Below, piece by piece: positions 50,208-62,434 of a stretch of DNA of 64,000 bases (the first letter of the stretch is position 1; each line of letters begins with the position of its first letter). A program made the translations under genes and the position numbers. The stretch covers positions 17,546,001-17,610,000 of the forward strand of contig NC_135119.1 in the NCBI RefSeq assembly GCF_050908995.1, given 5' to 3'. The DNA comes from Andrena cerasifolii (lineage: Eukaryota; Arthropoda; Insecta; Hymenoptera; Andrenidae). A model generated the notes under the pieces. The model was not told the DNA's origin, did not search any database, and saw only the letters and a list, made by a program, of their open reading frames with translations.

Positions 50208-50614
50208 CAAGGGAAGATCCTGAACCCGGAAATTCAATAAATTCTGAAGCTTTGTGAATATGTAGGGAATTCGCACTTGATTATAACGGAATTAATTTAA
50301 TTAAATTAACCCCTGAAAATCCGGTTATTTTCCGATTTTGTGTTCTAACTCGTGAACGGTAAAATAATTTGTTTACCAAATGATAGATCTAATTAAAAGA
50401 AGTAACTTTTGTCTTGAAACTTTTTCCCTCTCTCCTACAGTTTGCGGGTTATAACACAAAATCGGAAAATAGCCGAATTTCCAGGGGTTAATTTCTCCCG
50501 CTTCGAGTGAATTTGGGCAGCAAACAAAAATTGCGTTGTAATCAGGAGGAAATCCCCTACATATTCACAAAGTTTCAGAATTTTTTTAATTTTCAGTTTC
50601 GGGATCTTTCCTTG
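50208..50614. mobile_element. PIF/Harbinger-like MITE (CAAGGGAAGATCC family), full copy 3, reverse orientation
   Basis: TTA flanks both sides (50205-50207 and 50615-50617) within C-TTA-G. The termini are CAAGGGAAGATCCTGAA and, inverted, CAAGGAAAGATCCCGAAA. The central AGATCTAATTAAAAGAAG block is reversed relative to copies at 5007 and 14951, so this copy is inserted the other way round. One arm has lost the segment that encodes the GCTGCCCAAATTCACTC landmark. Confidence 0.88.
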
Positions 50615-50617
50615 TTA

Positions 50618-52815
50618 GTCAGTTCTACTGATGTAAGAGATTGTTTTTTTTTAAAGGGTGATCAGAGGAATAAGAAATAAAATGACTATCGAATTTGTGC
50701 ATACGTCAACAGTTCTTGTTACTCTATATAACTTTTACTGTTAGTAATTTTTTAAATAATGCACATATAAAAAGTTACAAAGAGATACAGTTTCAGTTAT
50801 ATCGGTGCGAAGGAACGTCTGACCATATACAAACCGCCTTCACTTGCGCTGTTACACTCCGTTTCCCTAGGCTTCAGTGACGCAGGTCAATCATATGCCT
50901 GCGTATCTTCCCATATCCTTGAAGTTACGAATTATTTTCAACATTTTATCAAACCAATTTACTCATAATATATACATATTTTTCAACACCTAAGATTTCT
51001 AAGTTACACCACTGTATTTTCTGCTAAACAAAATAAAAAATCATCCCCCCTATACGAGACGAAAGGACTTACGAGTACAACGAAGTTTATTAAAAATATT
51101 TCATCACCGTTGTGACTACATTCATTAAGCTCGTAACAGTTAATAAACCACTCTACTCAAAATATTCTTAACACTTAATCGATTTCACGATGTCCACCAA
51201 TTGCATACCTCGTCTGCCTAAGAATTCACGTTTATTTCACATTTATCGCGATAAAACTGTGCCATTTAAAGATTCCTATTCTATTTGCAAGGTGTGTTGA
51301 TGGGTTCCAAAAATCAATGAGCAGTTGAGAAATTCGAGAAAGATGTTAAAAGTTTCTACTCGTCCCACATACTGAAGCCATGTATTGAAACAAATTACCT
51401 AAGCAAACAAAGTTCTTCCTCTCCGCAAATACTCGAACGACTATCCTTACTATTTCCTTGCCCCCGGTCTATGAGAACCGCTGGGTGGTGATGCAACGCG
51501 AACGAACGGGGTGCATGCACGTACAAACAGTTTCGCAGGGACACGGGGGAAGGTTGCCCGTGTAATGAGCGTGTTTTATTATTTAATCCCCTTAAACTCT
51601 TCCGGATTATGACACTTACACCGCTCCGTCCACCCTCCGGCGGCATCTCCGCGCTAATTAGCATCCACGCTCACCAGTTTCGCGTGCCTGCGAGCCAGGC
51701 CCCTTCTTCCACCGACTTCTGCGCACGCTTTTTTGCACTTTCAATTCAGTTTCCACCAGCGTGTCTAATTTGCATAAGTGACGCGCACGGTACGCGTGGC
51801 GACACCGTAGCAAGCTTGCCGTCGAAATTCATGGGCGTGGGGGGCAACGTTACCCCCCTCCCCATCTCCCGTGCATTACGCAATGGTACATAACCTAGAA
51901 ATTTTCACGACTCCAAGCTGTTAATCGAATGAAACTCCACCGAAAACAACGATCCTCGGCAAACAAAGCGTCAAAAGCCGTGTCCACAATTCACGTAGTC
52001 TCTGAGGAACCAGCTAGTCGAACCATCCGGCGATCCTCGCCAAACAAAGCGTCGGAGATCGCATTCCCAATTCACTCGGTCGCGGAAGGGCAGCCATGTT
52101 GATTCCCGGCGATTCTTACGCGTACATCCAGGGCGATATTTAATTAAGGCACCGACAACTGGGGAACAAACACCGTGGCCGGACTTTTAATTCACGGTGG
52201 AAGGAAATCGAGTTAGCGGGGCGAGACGGATCGCGACGATCAATCGTCAGTAGCGACCCAGGTCGAGCGATTCGTCAGCCCCCGAAGCCGTATCATGAGC
52301 CCGCGATATCCTTCTTTCTCCCCTCGAACGCGGCGATCGTAAATTTCCCCGGGCTTATGCTCGCCTCCCTCCCCTTTCGAAATTATAAATTTAAGTGTCC
52401 GCTTCGAGGTGAATTTGCCAAGTAAACCACCCCAGCCCCGCGCCCTCCCGGCTCGCTCTGAATTATACCCTTTTCTTCTCTACATCCGACTCCCCGTTCC
52501 TGCCGCTTCCAGCCGGCTACGTTCAATTTCTCGACACAACCATCCGACCCAGTGCATAATGTAGCCACGCCGATGCAATGAGCGAGTCTGTTTGCCCGCT
52601 TTCCGAATAGCGCCTCGCGTCCCACCTTCTCATCTCGCGCTGACGCGCTTAGACACCGCTGTTGCGCTCGTTGACTTCGGATTTATTTGCAGTTAATTAG
52701 CGGCCGGGTCCTACATGGGTGGGGGCGAACTCGGCGGGGGACAATGGCGTTGTAGTGTTAGAATATTCATGGTCGCAAATGCTGGTTCTTTGGGGATTGT
52801 AGATGTGCATTGGTG
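50618..52815. other. Gene-free stretch with CpG-rich island
   Basis: AT-rich to about 51400, then CpG-rich to about 52750. Near 51950-52030 a segment with CGATCCTCG(G/C)CAAACAAAGCGTC occurs twice. No exon recognised. Confidence 0.4.
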
Positions 52816-53201
52816 GTAGTATAGTAAAGAGAGTTCTAACCCAAATTTGAGTTTTGCGTTCAATACACGTTCAGGGTGGTGCGATAGACGTTCGATACGC
52901 GTTCAGAGTGCTGCGATAAACGTTCAATACACTTCAAAATGGTACGATAGAGTTCAATACACGTTCAAAGTGGTACGATAGAGGTTCAACACACGTTCGA
53001 GGTGGTACGATAGAAGTTCAATACATCTACGGCGCCAGTCAAAAGTAGTATAGTGTGTTGATCGTCTATCGTACCACTCTGAACGTGTATTGAACGTCTA
53101 TCGTACCACTCTGAACGTGTATCGAACGTCTGTCGTGCCACTTTGAACGTGTATTGAATGCAAAGCTTAAATTTAGGTTAGAACTCTCTTTACTATACTA
53201 C
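52816..53201. mobile_element. Foldback-type element with minisatellite arms
   Basis: The outer ends are inverted repeats: GTAGTATAGTAAAGAGAGTT followed by CTAACC, and its reverse complement at 53175-53201. Inside, the left arm holds about five units of a 32-bp repeat (consensus start GTTCAATACACGTTCA, then GTGGTACGATAGA). The right arm holds about three units of the same repeat inverted. The apex, about 53030-53060, contains the outer-end motif GTAGTATAG again. Tandem-repeat arms in inverted orientation are the architecture of Drosophila FB foldback elements. No clear target duplication. Confidence 0.75.
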
Positions 53202-53583
53202 TGCGTGTGTTTGGATTTTTTTTTGTAATTTCTACTTGCGGTATTTTATGTAGTATATATTTTTAATTATGTTAATGAAGAATGCAAGAGCGAGGTTAAT
53301 TTAGAATTCAGCCCTCATTCGTTCCTCATTTAACAAATTCTCCGGTCTTTCCTTTTTGAGTTATATCTATAGAAATTTTTTTACACAAAAAATAACATCA
53401 TACTCGGATTCAGCACCTCAAAAAACATGCAGATGCCAGGTTTTATGCAATTATTCTTAAATAAGTTGATTTTGCCGTTTTTTCGTGTAAGCTTCAATAA
53501 CATGAGTAAAATAGGTCCATCGCAGATATAATTTTCAGGATTTCTTAGTTACTATGAGTACTCTAAAAAAATATATTCCAAAT
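53202..53583. other. Gene-free AT-rich stretch
   Basis: Nothing recognised. Confidence 0.4.
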
Positions 53584-54074
53584 CGGGAAACTCCGTTCAC
53601 CATAAGTGAATGTTTACTTGTGAGTGACTCATCAACGCCCAGCTCAGATCGTTTAACCTAGGAACTTAAAATTTGGAATGTACAGTTTCTATGACGTAGG
53701 CACCCACTACGGAAGGATTTTTGTAAATTCCATACCCAAGGGATCAGCTATCAACTTGGACTTTACTTACAAAAGTTACACACACAAGTGCCTTAAAACA
53801 AATTTCTAAATTTTGCCCTAAACAACCCTTAAAGAGTCAACAGATTGGTAACAGATCTTTTTGTAACATTTTGTGCTAAGAGTACATTGAATTGGAACGT
53901 CTTAAATTTTGAATAGCAGGTTTGAACGAACATATACATAATTGCATAAATATTCGTTATACAAAAGTTACTTTACAGATATTACATTAAAAAATTACTT
54001 AAAAAACAGATATAAAAGTAATTCCTTTTAAATTTATTGTTCTACCCTAGCGAAGCAGGGGTATATTGCTACTC
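53584..54074 (-). mobile_element. Retroposon-like dispersed repeat, family B, copy 2 (reverse)
   Basis: Read on the - strand it starts AGTAGCAATATACCCCTGCT and passes through AAGGGTTGTTTAGGGCAAAA, GGTGCCTACGTCATAGAAAC and CTAGGTTAAACG. It continues into GTTGATGAGTCACTC beyond the end of copy 1 at 15978-16312. It therefore shows the missing 3' part of that copy. No reverse transcriptase frame. Confidence 0.6.
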
Positions 54075-57000
54075 ATTTATAAGTGGTTCTGATTTTTGAT
54101 CCTAACAATCACTATCGAGTTCTAAAATAATTAACAGTTTATTGTAAAATGAGCAGTACGTTTTTAATTATTGTGCTAGGAAGCTGTGTTCATAAAATAC
54201 GATACTGTTGATATTTCAAAACGTCTTATTGACCGCAAGTGCTTCTTCCAAGTGTTTATCGTCTATTTATTCTTTTCAATGGAAACTTTGTGCTCCGAGA
54301 AACGAAGTTTCGCAAATGCATCGCGCGTTAAGGTTTCATTCGTTTCTCTGATACTCAACAAGAAACTTCATCTCGACATCTTCGTAAAATCGGTCGGTTG
54401 GAAGTTGGATAATGCTTCAACGTCCCGGGTCTTGCGTGATGCTCATGTGAAACACCTTGACGGCCATTATTTATGGGTCGTGTAATACAGGAGCATTAAT
54501 CGTTCCCTTTTTCCGTGACACGCTGATGTCGCTCACGCGTATCGATTATGTGACAAATGAGGACTTGATTACGTAGGTAAAAATTTCCATCGTAATTAAA
54601 TGATTTCATCTTCCATGGAATTTAGCGAACTGTGGACTGCATTTATATGTTGACTTTTTATTCGATTAAATGGAGTTTATAGAAAAATTTTGTTTCTTAA
54701 ACAAAATTGCGTGTTAACCCTTTGTGGCCACACCTTCTTATAATCACAAATTGGTCACATGGGGTTCACTGCATTCCAGCGTCATTTTTTAGTTATCATT
54801 TTCGTATTCTTGAATCTTTTAACTCTTAAGTGATAATTGTACATTCGTAATACTCGTGCAATCGTGTTCTAATTGCCTTTTTGTAGTTTAAAAACAGCAA
54901 TTTCCACGGTTGTGAAAGAAGCGATATTTTTCACAGTAAATCCCCTTTAGAAGTCGTAAAGGCGCGACGTTTGTACTCGAAAATTTCTCTGCAAAAGGTT
55001 AAGTAAACGAACTCACTACTACTCGAATGGAGTGCATGTTGCGAACGAAGAAGAAATTTGTCTATTTTTGCTGTGGTGAGGTAAAATTAATGGAACAGGA
55101 ACAAAGTTTGTATTACACACAAAACTTTGACCACAGTCAACTATAAAAACCAGGGTGACACTGGCGTTTAATATACATTCGTGTATAACATACTCTACTA
55201 AAAAATGTTGAAATATTTTATCACAATCAGTAATATAGTATTTACATTCAGTTCGACTAACTTGATATTAATATCACAAATATACTACTAATACTAATAA
55301 TAATAATGTCTTTATTTCACACAAAACGACTTGCAATGTGTTACAAAACAAAAAGAAATTACTAAAAAACAAATTCTGTCGCAAAAAGCCAGCTACAATT
55401 TTCTGCTGCTGTTAACCTAATCTGATATATTTATTACGTTGATACTTCGAAAATTCAAGAGCAAAACAATTTGTCATCACTTATTCATCCTTCGCGGCTA
55501 TCATCTGGGTATGTGGCACTGTGGTTCGAGCTGAACAGAGGTAATTAACTGATTTTTTCGCAGAAAATGGCGAGCAGTAACCTGAAATTCATACGAAATA
55601 TCTCCCTCGAATATACACTTCCATCATAATGCGGATCAGCGTGACATACCACATCTATGGTAAAATCACATTTTTCCGCGAAACGCGGTTCCGCGCGGTG
55701 CACCGCGCTTAATTCTCGCGCTTCCATCGTCCCTTGTTCACGGGGGAAAATATGTATAGGTATGTTCGGACCTCCCCGCGACTGGCATTCAATTTATATC
55801 GAAAACTGATTCGTCGGAAATGGCGGCACAAGTAGGTTGCGATTGGTAAATACGAGCTGCAAGAAGACAGCTTGTATCGGTTTAGCAAATATTCTGGCTT
55901 CAATGTTTGCCTGCCGCAGATAATTTTTCGTACTGTTGCTACTTAGGCGCTAGTGAAGTACTTGTATAAAGTTTGTAATTGATACAGAGTATTGATTTAC
56001 TTTTTACCAAGCTCTATTTTACTGGAATTATTTTTAAAAGAATGTCCTTATTATAAAAGATAACCAGCTGCACACTGATTTCTTAACGAAAATATCGTCA
56101 AAAGCTTTGAAAATATTCTCGGCTGCTCCCTAAACCGTGCCTAAAATGTGTGTTTGATTTTTCTTGCCACCCTAGCATTCCAAGCTTCAAATGCAAACCA
56201 AAATATAAAGTTTAATCCCTGAGCTTAAAATAAAAAAATAGAATATAATTCATCCTAAATGACTGAGCACGCGAAATTCACAAATACCAACACAATTTGA
56301 ATTAATAGCAGTCACGTCGTTACAAAATGATATTTCGTATATATATATAATAACACAAAATTTTCCTTAGTAAATTAGAAATTGCAGCAAACAAAATACC
56401 TCGAAAATTTCTCTGTCCAAGAAAATATTGCAAACTATAATACACTTCAAAATTTAAGTCTCCACCATGCATATGGGAAATCATGTGCCGAAGAAAATCG
56501 AGTCGAATCGATAGAGGCAACCCTGCACACGTCATCCTTCGACAGCTGTGATTAATTGCTGATCTGGAACAGACCTGGAAAATTATTGCATATTTTGGTG
56601 TACACGTCAGCTGAACATATCTCTTTAAAATCAGATATAAAAGAGAGGAGACGAATATAAACTGGACATGCTGGAGCATTTAATTGTCGTCTCGGGGTAG
56701 GTATGCATAAATTCTGTTGGCGAGGTGTTGTAAAACAAGCATAAAGTGATCCCACGAGAAACAGACGCGATAAACGTTAACATTTATTCCGTACAACCTT
56801 TTATCCGATTATAATCATAATCGCGCTGTTTATTGCGCTGCAGAATAACAACGCGCTTGTACCAGACTATAAACTGCTCTATAAATGCTCTGCAATCCAT
56901 TTGCTTGCTTGCAAGGTGGCCTTACAGGTATATTTAAACAACAACAAAACAGTATAGCAGCAGAAAATGAGATAGGTAGTTGTCGCTCGTAAAACAAAAC

Positions 57001-58309
57001 TGTCGAAAAAAATCTTATCACACGACACAACTCACTGACTCACAACTACATATAAACTATTTCAATTACACGCGCTAAGCAAAGAATTCTTTATTTGAAA
57101 GAAAAATATCGAACACCGTAGAAACTGTACGAATATCCTCGAAATAATCCCCAAAAGTCATAAAACTGTCTCACGCGAAAAATCCCCGAAAAATGATCAA
57201 CTCGCACTTCTTCGAAATCGATTTCCCCCGTACCGAAGTTTCGCGACGAAGAATTTTATTCAACATTTTCCATGTACCTTGTCAAAACCTCAAAACGAAT
57301 TACCCTTTTTATCCCACGCCATGAATTTTCAGTCACGTTCAAGTACATTGCTGAAAAGATGGCGGGGCGCGCGCAAAATGTATCCAGAGGGGCGGAAACA
57401 TGTTTGTCTCGAGGCAGAGAAAGCATTTCGGGCAGCTTGCTTAAAGCGTTATCCACCCTCGAACCACGCCATCAGCCTGTTTAATTCTCATGAATTTTTC
57501 ACACCTTCCGCTGACCGGCGATTTTAATTTCATTTACGCGACACTCCAGCCTACCCCTGGAACAACGCAGCCCCGTTCGTCGCTAAACTCCCGCCGGCTC
57601 GCGGCCCAGAACACGCTCGATGCTTCTCATTCCACGCTCTCGACGCGAAGGGCGCGAAAATATTCATCGTTATATTTCCATACGCGAGCACCGGCGGCGG
57701 CTCGGATCCAAATTTCGTTACAGACCGCGTTTCCAACTTTTAATTGTGACCGACTCGCGCGCGCTATTTGTCGCCGGGCGACTTTTAATTCCGCCTGCTA
57801 GCTTCCCGCCGCCTTCCCTTCGCCAGACGCAAATGAATCGGGACGTTTAATTAGACCCCTCGCCAGCCTGTCGCGGATCCCAAAACGATCGCCGAACGCG
57901 ATTTTCCACGCGCAAGCTAATCGCTCGACGGTGAATGCGACAAAGCGGACGATGATTGAGTGTTCGGAACACGCGGTCGATTTCCAATTGATTTAATTAG
58001 TGTTACTTGTAATTTATCGAGGTGGTTGGTGTAATTTGGAGTTACATAATAGGCTGGAAAGTTCAATTGTTGGGGAAGTGGTGTCGACTGAGGTTGGAAT
58101 GGGAATGTAGGATTGAATAATATCGTTTCTTGCGACTCAGCCTTAAGGGTACTAGGCAGTCGTTCCTGTCTAAAATGAAGCATTTCTGTTTCAATTAATT
58201 GCAAAGAAACCAATTGAAACTGAGGCTTGTTCTTTGGCATGAGGTTTATTAACGGCATTGAAGTTTATTAACGAAAGCTTATTGGACATAGATCCATCGT
58301 GCGAAGGCT
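54075..58309. other. Gene-free stretch
   Basis: AT-rich to about 57250, with a CpG-rich patch at about 55680-55800 and a larger one from 57250 to 57960. At 58143-58165 TTAAGGGTACTAGGCAGTCG matches the transposon-end-like sequence at 10416. No exon recognised. Confidence 0.4.
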
Positions 58310-58348
58310 CGTAAAAATCGATGTCTACCACACCCTGTCCTCCCCTTG
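58310..58348. mobile_element. Solitary right end of a CAAGGGG-type MITE, second copy
   Basis: Matches 8880-8918 (TGTCTACCA, TGTCCTCCCCTTG) and is followed by TCAG, again obeying C-TNA-G. An open frame of 169 codons starts inside it at 58321 and is not supported as a gene. Confidence 0.55.
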
Positions 58349-58352
58349 TCAG

Positions 58353-59738
58353 AGCAACTCACTCTCCTAAACCAACACATATCCTAAATCACTATCTCTT
58401 CAGTCAACATCCCCTGAATTTAGATAATTCTCTAAGTGAAGCACATTCGCAAAGTCAACATTCTGGTCAATATACTCCCGCTTCAACACTCTCTCGCTCT
58501 TGTACCTCAAGATTCAGCGATACACGCAGTGGTAGCCTGCACTCAGGCGCCTATACTAGTCCACCTCTCGTCGACTCTATTTACACAGATTCCCCACCCA
58601 ACAAATCCAGACACCAACGCGATCTACCTACTGCACAACAACTCTGTGCCCAAGCTTTTAAAACAATCCTTTCCCAATCCCTTGCAGCACTACCGCGTAA
58701 AAACCTCATAGCGCCACGAGCCAGCGTGCTCTCTGAGCATCGAGGGTCCCAGTCGTTACTCTGCATCACCGATGAATCGATCAATCGCTGTTGCATTTCA
58801 AAGAGAAAAGCTCGATACCCCATTTACTGATAGGATTCTCATCCATCCTCGAGGGGCTATTACACGCAACGAGCAGCGATTAAGTTCCCGAGGGGAAAGG
58901 GATTCTGAGCAGTCGATCTCCGAGCAGCTAACATCGAAGGTCTTCTGTAAAAAAGAAGATAGCAAGAACGAAGCAAGGCTAGAAGAAGAGAAAGGAGCAT
59001 TTTTCAGATAGTCCTCGTGGCGAAGAGGGATCCTCCTCTGAATCTCACAAGTACCGAGCCTGCGATCATCGTAGCTGAGAGGTAGTAAAAAAGAGAAGGT
59101 GGAAGGATGCAGGCAGTATAGATCCTAAGGGTGGTGCTTGAATTCTATCGAGGAGAGCTCTCTTGTCGAGAAAGGCTGCCATTACGTTTACTCGGTTACT
59201 GGATGCGGCTGCACACCAGCCATTTTATTACACTAGGTGGCGCGTCCCGTTAAATCCGCTTGCGTGCATGGGAAAATCTATGGAGGTCGTTAACTGGCGC
59301 GCGAAACGCGTGCATCCTGTAATGCATGCAGCACGTGAGCCGGTGACATATACCCTGCAGCGCAGCCTCCCTTAACTCACTGGATCCAGCTTTGGCTGTC
59401 CATTTTTATTTATGCTGGCGAAACCATTGCGACAACGCGACGATGTCCGTTCGAAAGGTTTGCACTGTTAGGGGCACTATAAGTGTGTACGTATGTGCCC
59501 CGAGATGCTACATAAATTGGTACTTTCATGTACAACCATACCCTTTCGCGTTGTATCGCCAGCTTCGTGATATCCCGTAGATGCTCCGCTAGGAACAAAT
59601 ATTTGCCAACCGAAACAGGGATGAACAATCTAAACAAACTTGACACCGCTCGACACTTCCTTGTGCAAGTTATATTTCTTTTGGGACAGCACTTCAACTT
59701 TTCGCCAACATTGCTCCCTTTTAGTAGAAATCGGGTAA
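58353..59738. other. Unassigned stretch with a 169-codon open frame
   Basis: The frame at 58321-58830 (+) is rich in Ser, His and Thr, has no recognisable domain, and its first ATG lies in a MITE end. A real exon inside it cannot be excluded. The rest shows nothing recognised. Confidence 0.3.
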
Positions 59739-59740
59739 TA

Positions 59741-60588
59741 CAGGGTGTTCGACTACCGCTGGGAGAAAATTTAAGGGGTGATTGTAGACACATTAATAGG
59801 CTTCGTTTGTTAGTTAGAAGCGTTTAAAGGTATGCCTAAAGCAGGCAATGGATTTTAGCGAGTAGGCAGGTCTGGTGTGATTCAACGATACCCTTCAATT
59901 TTAGGTGAAGCGATATAGAATAAGAGATAAATTTGGCCGCAGCTTCTCTGAGGTGAGTGGAGAGATAGGCAAAATTTTTATTTAAATCAAATTTCGCATA
60001 ACGAATAAAAGTTAAAAATATTATTCGTCATGGGTGGAATAAAGTTAACTGGAGTTAACTTCAGTACTATTTTCAAAAAGGTAGGTTAAAAATGCTGAAG
60101 ATTTAAACTTTCGTCATTGGGTGATACTATATTCCAACGTGCGTACCAGGCCTCAACGCCCCAGTTCTCGGCGGCTCAGACACGCACCAGAAAATTATTC
60201 GACGCTGAAGTTGAAACTCTCGACGAATAAAAAAATTAACTTTGCTCGTCGAATAATTTCTCATCGAATAAAAAAGTTAACTTTGTTCGCCGAATAATCT
60301 AAAGTTAAAGTAGCTTTTATTTCATCCTTATTTCAATCATTCTTTATTTAGTTAATGCCCAACTCTGTCCTCGTGCGACAATTGCTTTGAATACCACTGC
60401 TCGACCCCTGACCTGTGTTTCCCGGCGTGCACCGCTGCACGCAGATTGCCTGCTTTTAGGCGTATCTTTAAACGCTTATAACTAACAAACGAAGCCTCAA
60501 ACGTAATATCGTTATTCTTAATTTTCGTTTTAATCTGGTGTCTAGAATCACCCCTTAAATTTTCTCCCAGCAGTAGTCGAACACCCTG
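59741..60588. mobile_element. Tc1/mariner-like element with TA flanks, carrying a nested family-A repeat
   Basis: The termini are CAGGGTGTTCGACTACCGCT and, inverted, CAGGGTGTTCGACTACTGCT, continuing inward through GGGAGAAAATTTAAGGGGTGA. TA stands at both boundaries (59739-59740 and 60589-60590). The inverted repeats extend for over 100 bp, including AACAAACGAAGCC and GCAGGCAAT landmarks. The middle (59961-60367) is a separate inserted repeat. No transposase frame remains. Confidence 0.85.
59961..60367. mobile_element. Dispersed repeat family A, copy 3, nested in the TA element
   Basis: The ends are AGAGATAGGCAAAA and, inverted, CAGAGTTGGGCATTAAC. The interior has ATTATTCGACGCTGAAGTTG and GACGAATAAA repeats shared with copy 1 at 255-608. 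It sits inside the surrounding TA-flanked element, so it inserted later. Confidence 0.7.
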
Positions 60589-60590
60589 TA

Positions 60591-61946
60591 TAATACTCGA
60601 GCAACGTGCACAAATCTAAAGCTTGCACCGCTGAAAACTCGAAACCGCAGCATCAGTTAAGTTTAACACCCCCTTCGCACCACAGCCCTAAATAGAAACG
60701 AATATTCCAATCTGCAAACTACAAATCGCTACATCCCCCTGCTTCTCGTGGCTTTCCCCACCACGCGCCGCCAACCAATGAACTCCTATTTCTCTTGGCG
60801 ACCACATTTCACTGAGAATCTTCGCAGCCAGGAACTCCGAACAACCGTGAAACGTTAATCGACATAGGACACGGCATTACACGAGCATCTAATTACCGCG
60901 CAAACGGGCAGGCGGATACGAATTATCCGCAGCCACGTTTATGGTTAATATCCTGACCCTATTCTCGACTGCAGGGCGAAGTTCTCTAAGTTCCGCCGCG
61001 ACCTATGCCTCAGCGCCACGCGGGAATCTCGAGTGCGTTGCGACTGGTGGCGCGGTTGCAATTTTCGCCGCGGAGGATCAGACGCCCAGTTCGAGGCGGG
61101 AAGACCTGGCAACAGCGTCGACGCGGATATTTGTCGCGTTCGCGGCCCAGCTCGTTTATTATATAAGCGGCGAGCGTCGTTCGTCGTGTAAATTCCAGCG
61201 CGGGAAATTTGCTCGCGTTTCTTCCGTCGGCGATTTGCACAACAACCGAGAACTCTACGATTTCGAGCAGAACCTGTTTAGAGGGAATTTGCTGGCGTGG
61301 GCGCGCATTGCCACCACCTTATAGCCGTGCACAGATCAAAATAATGCGAATTTCAAGCTTGTTATTTCCTTCAACTTTTTCAATTTCAAGTTTCGAGGAC
61401 TGGTCGAAGTCACCCGTCCTCCTGGCAGACAGCTCGACGGGCAAAGACGATAAATGGTCGGAACGTTGCCGCGGCTGCTCCAGAATTAAAGCGCGCGACG
61501 ACGGTTTGGCAGGCGACTGTGTAGACTTGGAGTGAATAAAATTTTACGCTTCTCACTGGAGGGTCCGCGGAATATCTTTGGCTGCCACAGGTCCTTTTAG
61601 ATTCTGAAATTTTATTGGAGACAGTGGATGAAGACTCGTAACGTAGAAGTGGATGGAAGGTTATGGTACCCCCATTGTCGGGGGAATGGAAGTTTGGGGG
61701 TGGGTTTATTTTGAGCACTTGACGAAGGAATATTTGCTGTACGCTCTATTCATTTCAGCGGTCTTCCTATTGGGACTGACAATGTGGGTGAATTACCTTC
61801 TTTGAATTTTGTATTACAGGAGGAGGAATATTTATCGAATATTTTTAATAATTTTGCAAATTTCGACATCATCGATTTTATTATAAGCCTGACTATTCAA
61901 CCACAATCTTATTTCCCATTTCCCGAAATGTAAAAATATATCCTTC
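60591..61946. other. Gene-free stretch with CpG-rich island
   Basis: The part from about 60720 to 61530 is CpG-rich with overlapping open frames on both strands and no recognisable domain. Confidence 0.4.
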
Positions 61947-61950
61947 TTAA

Positions 61951-62430
61951 GGGGGGAGGCCTATCTAGTAAAAAATCCCGATAGCGCTTAGATTTTTAAC
62001 CCTAAAATAAGCCTGCAAAGCCTTGAGAAAATCGGTTCATTAATTGTTGAGTTATGTGCGTCAGCGACTTTGAATACATGATTTTGAGGAAAACGCGTTT
62101 AAAGTTTTGGGCCCAGTTTACACCTAAATAGAGAATTATTTTTTTAACTTAGTTATCGATTCCTGGCCCATATAATAATCCTTTTGCATCAGCTACCGCT
62201 TCCGAAACTCCAACTTAGTCCTGTTTGCGACGCTGCCTTGCTTTTTTCTTCTTTCTGCCGTCATGCTTGCTCCAAGCGGTAGAACGAGGAACGTACTTAC
62301 ACGCATATAACTTGTCAGTTTTGGTCAGATTATCTTGACACTTCCAGGGAATATTTTCAAGATGTTGTACTTCAAGAAAATATAAATATCGAAAAATGGA
62401 TTTTTCAAAAATTCCTAGGTAGGCCTCCCC
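61951..62430. mobile_element. TTAA-flanked DNA element, 480 bp, non-autonomous
   Basis: TTAA stands at both ends (61947-61950 and 62431-62434). The termini are GGGGGGAGGCCTATCTAG and, inverted, GGGGAGGCCTACCTAG, differing by a 2-base indel and one mismatch. Inner sequence such as AAATCGGTTCATTAATTG and GAGTTAT resembles part of the 42515-43489 element, suggesting one family group. No coding frame. Confidence 0.8.
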
Positions 62431-62434
62431 TTAA

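Noticed and set aside
58321..58830. 169-codon open frame on +
   Set aside because: Its start lies inside a MITE end and the sequence is low-complexity Ser/His-rich; kept only as an unassigned stretch.
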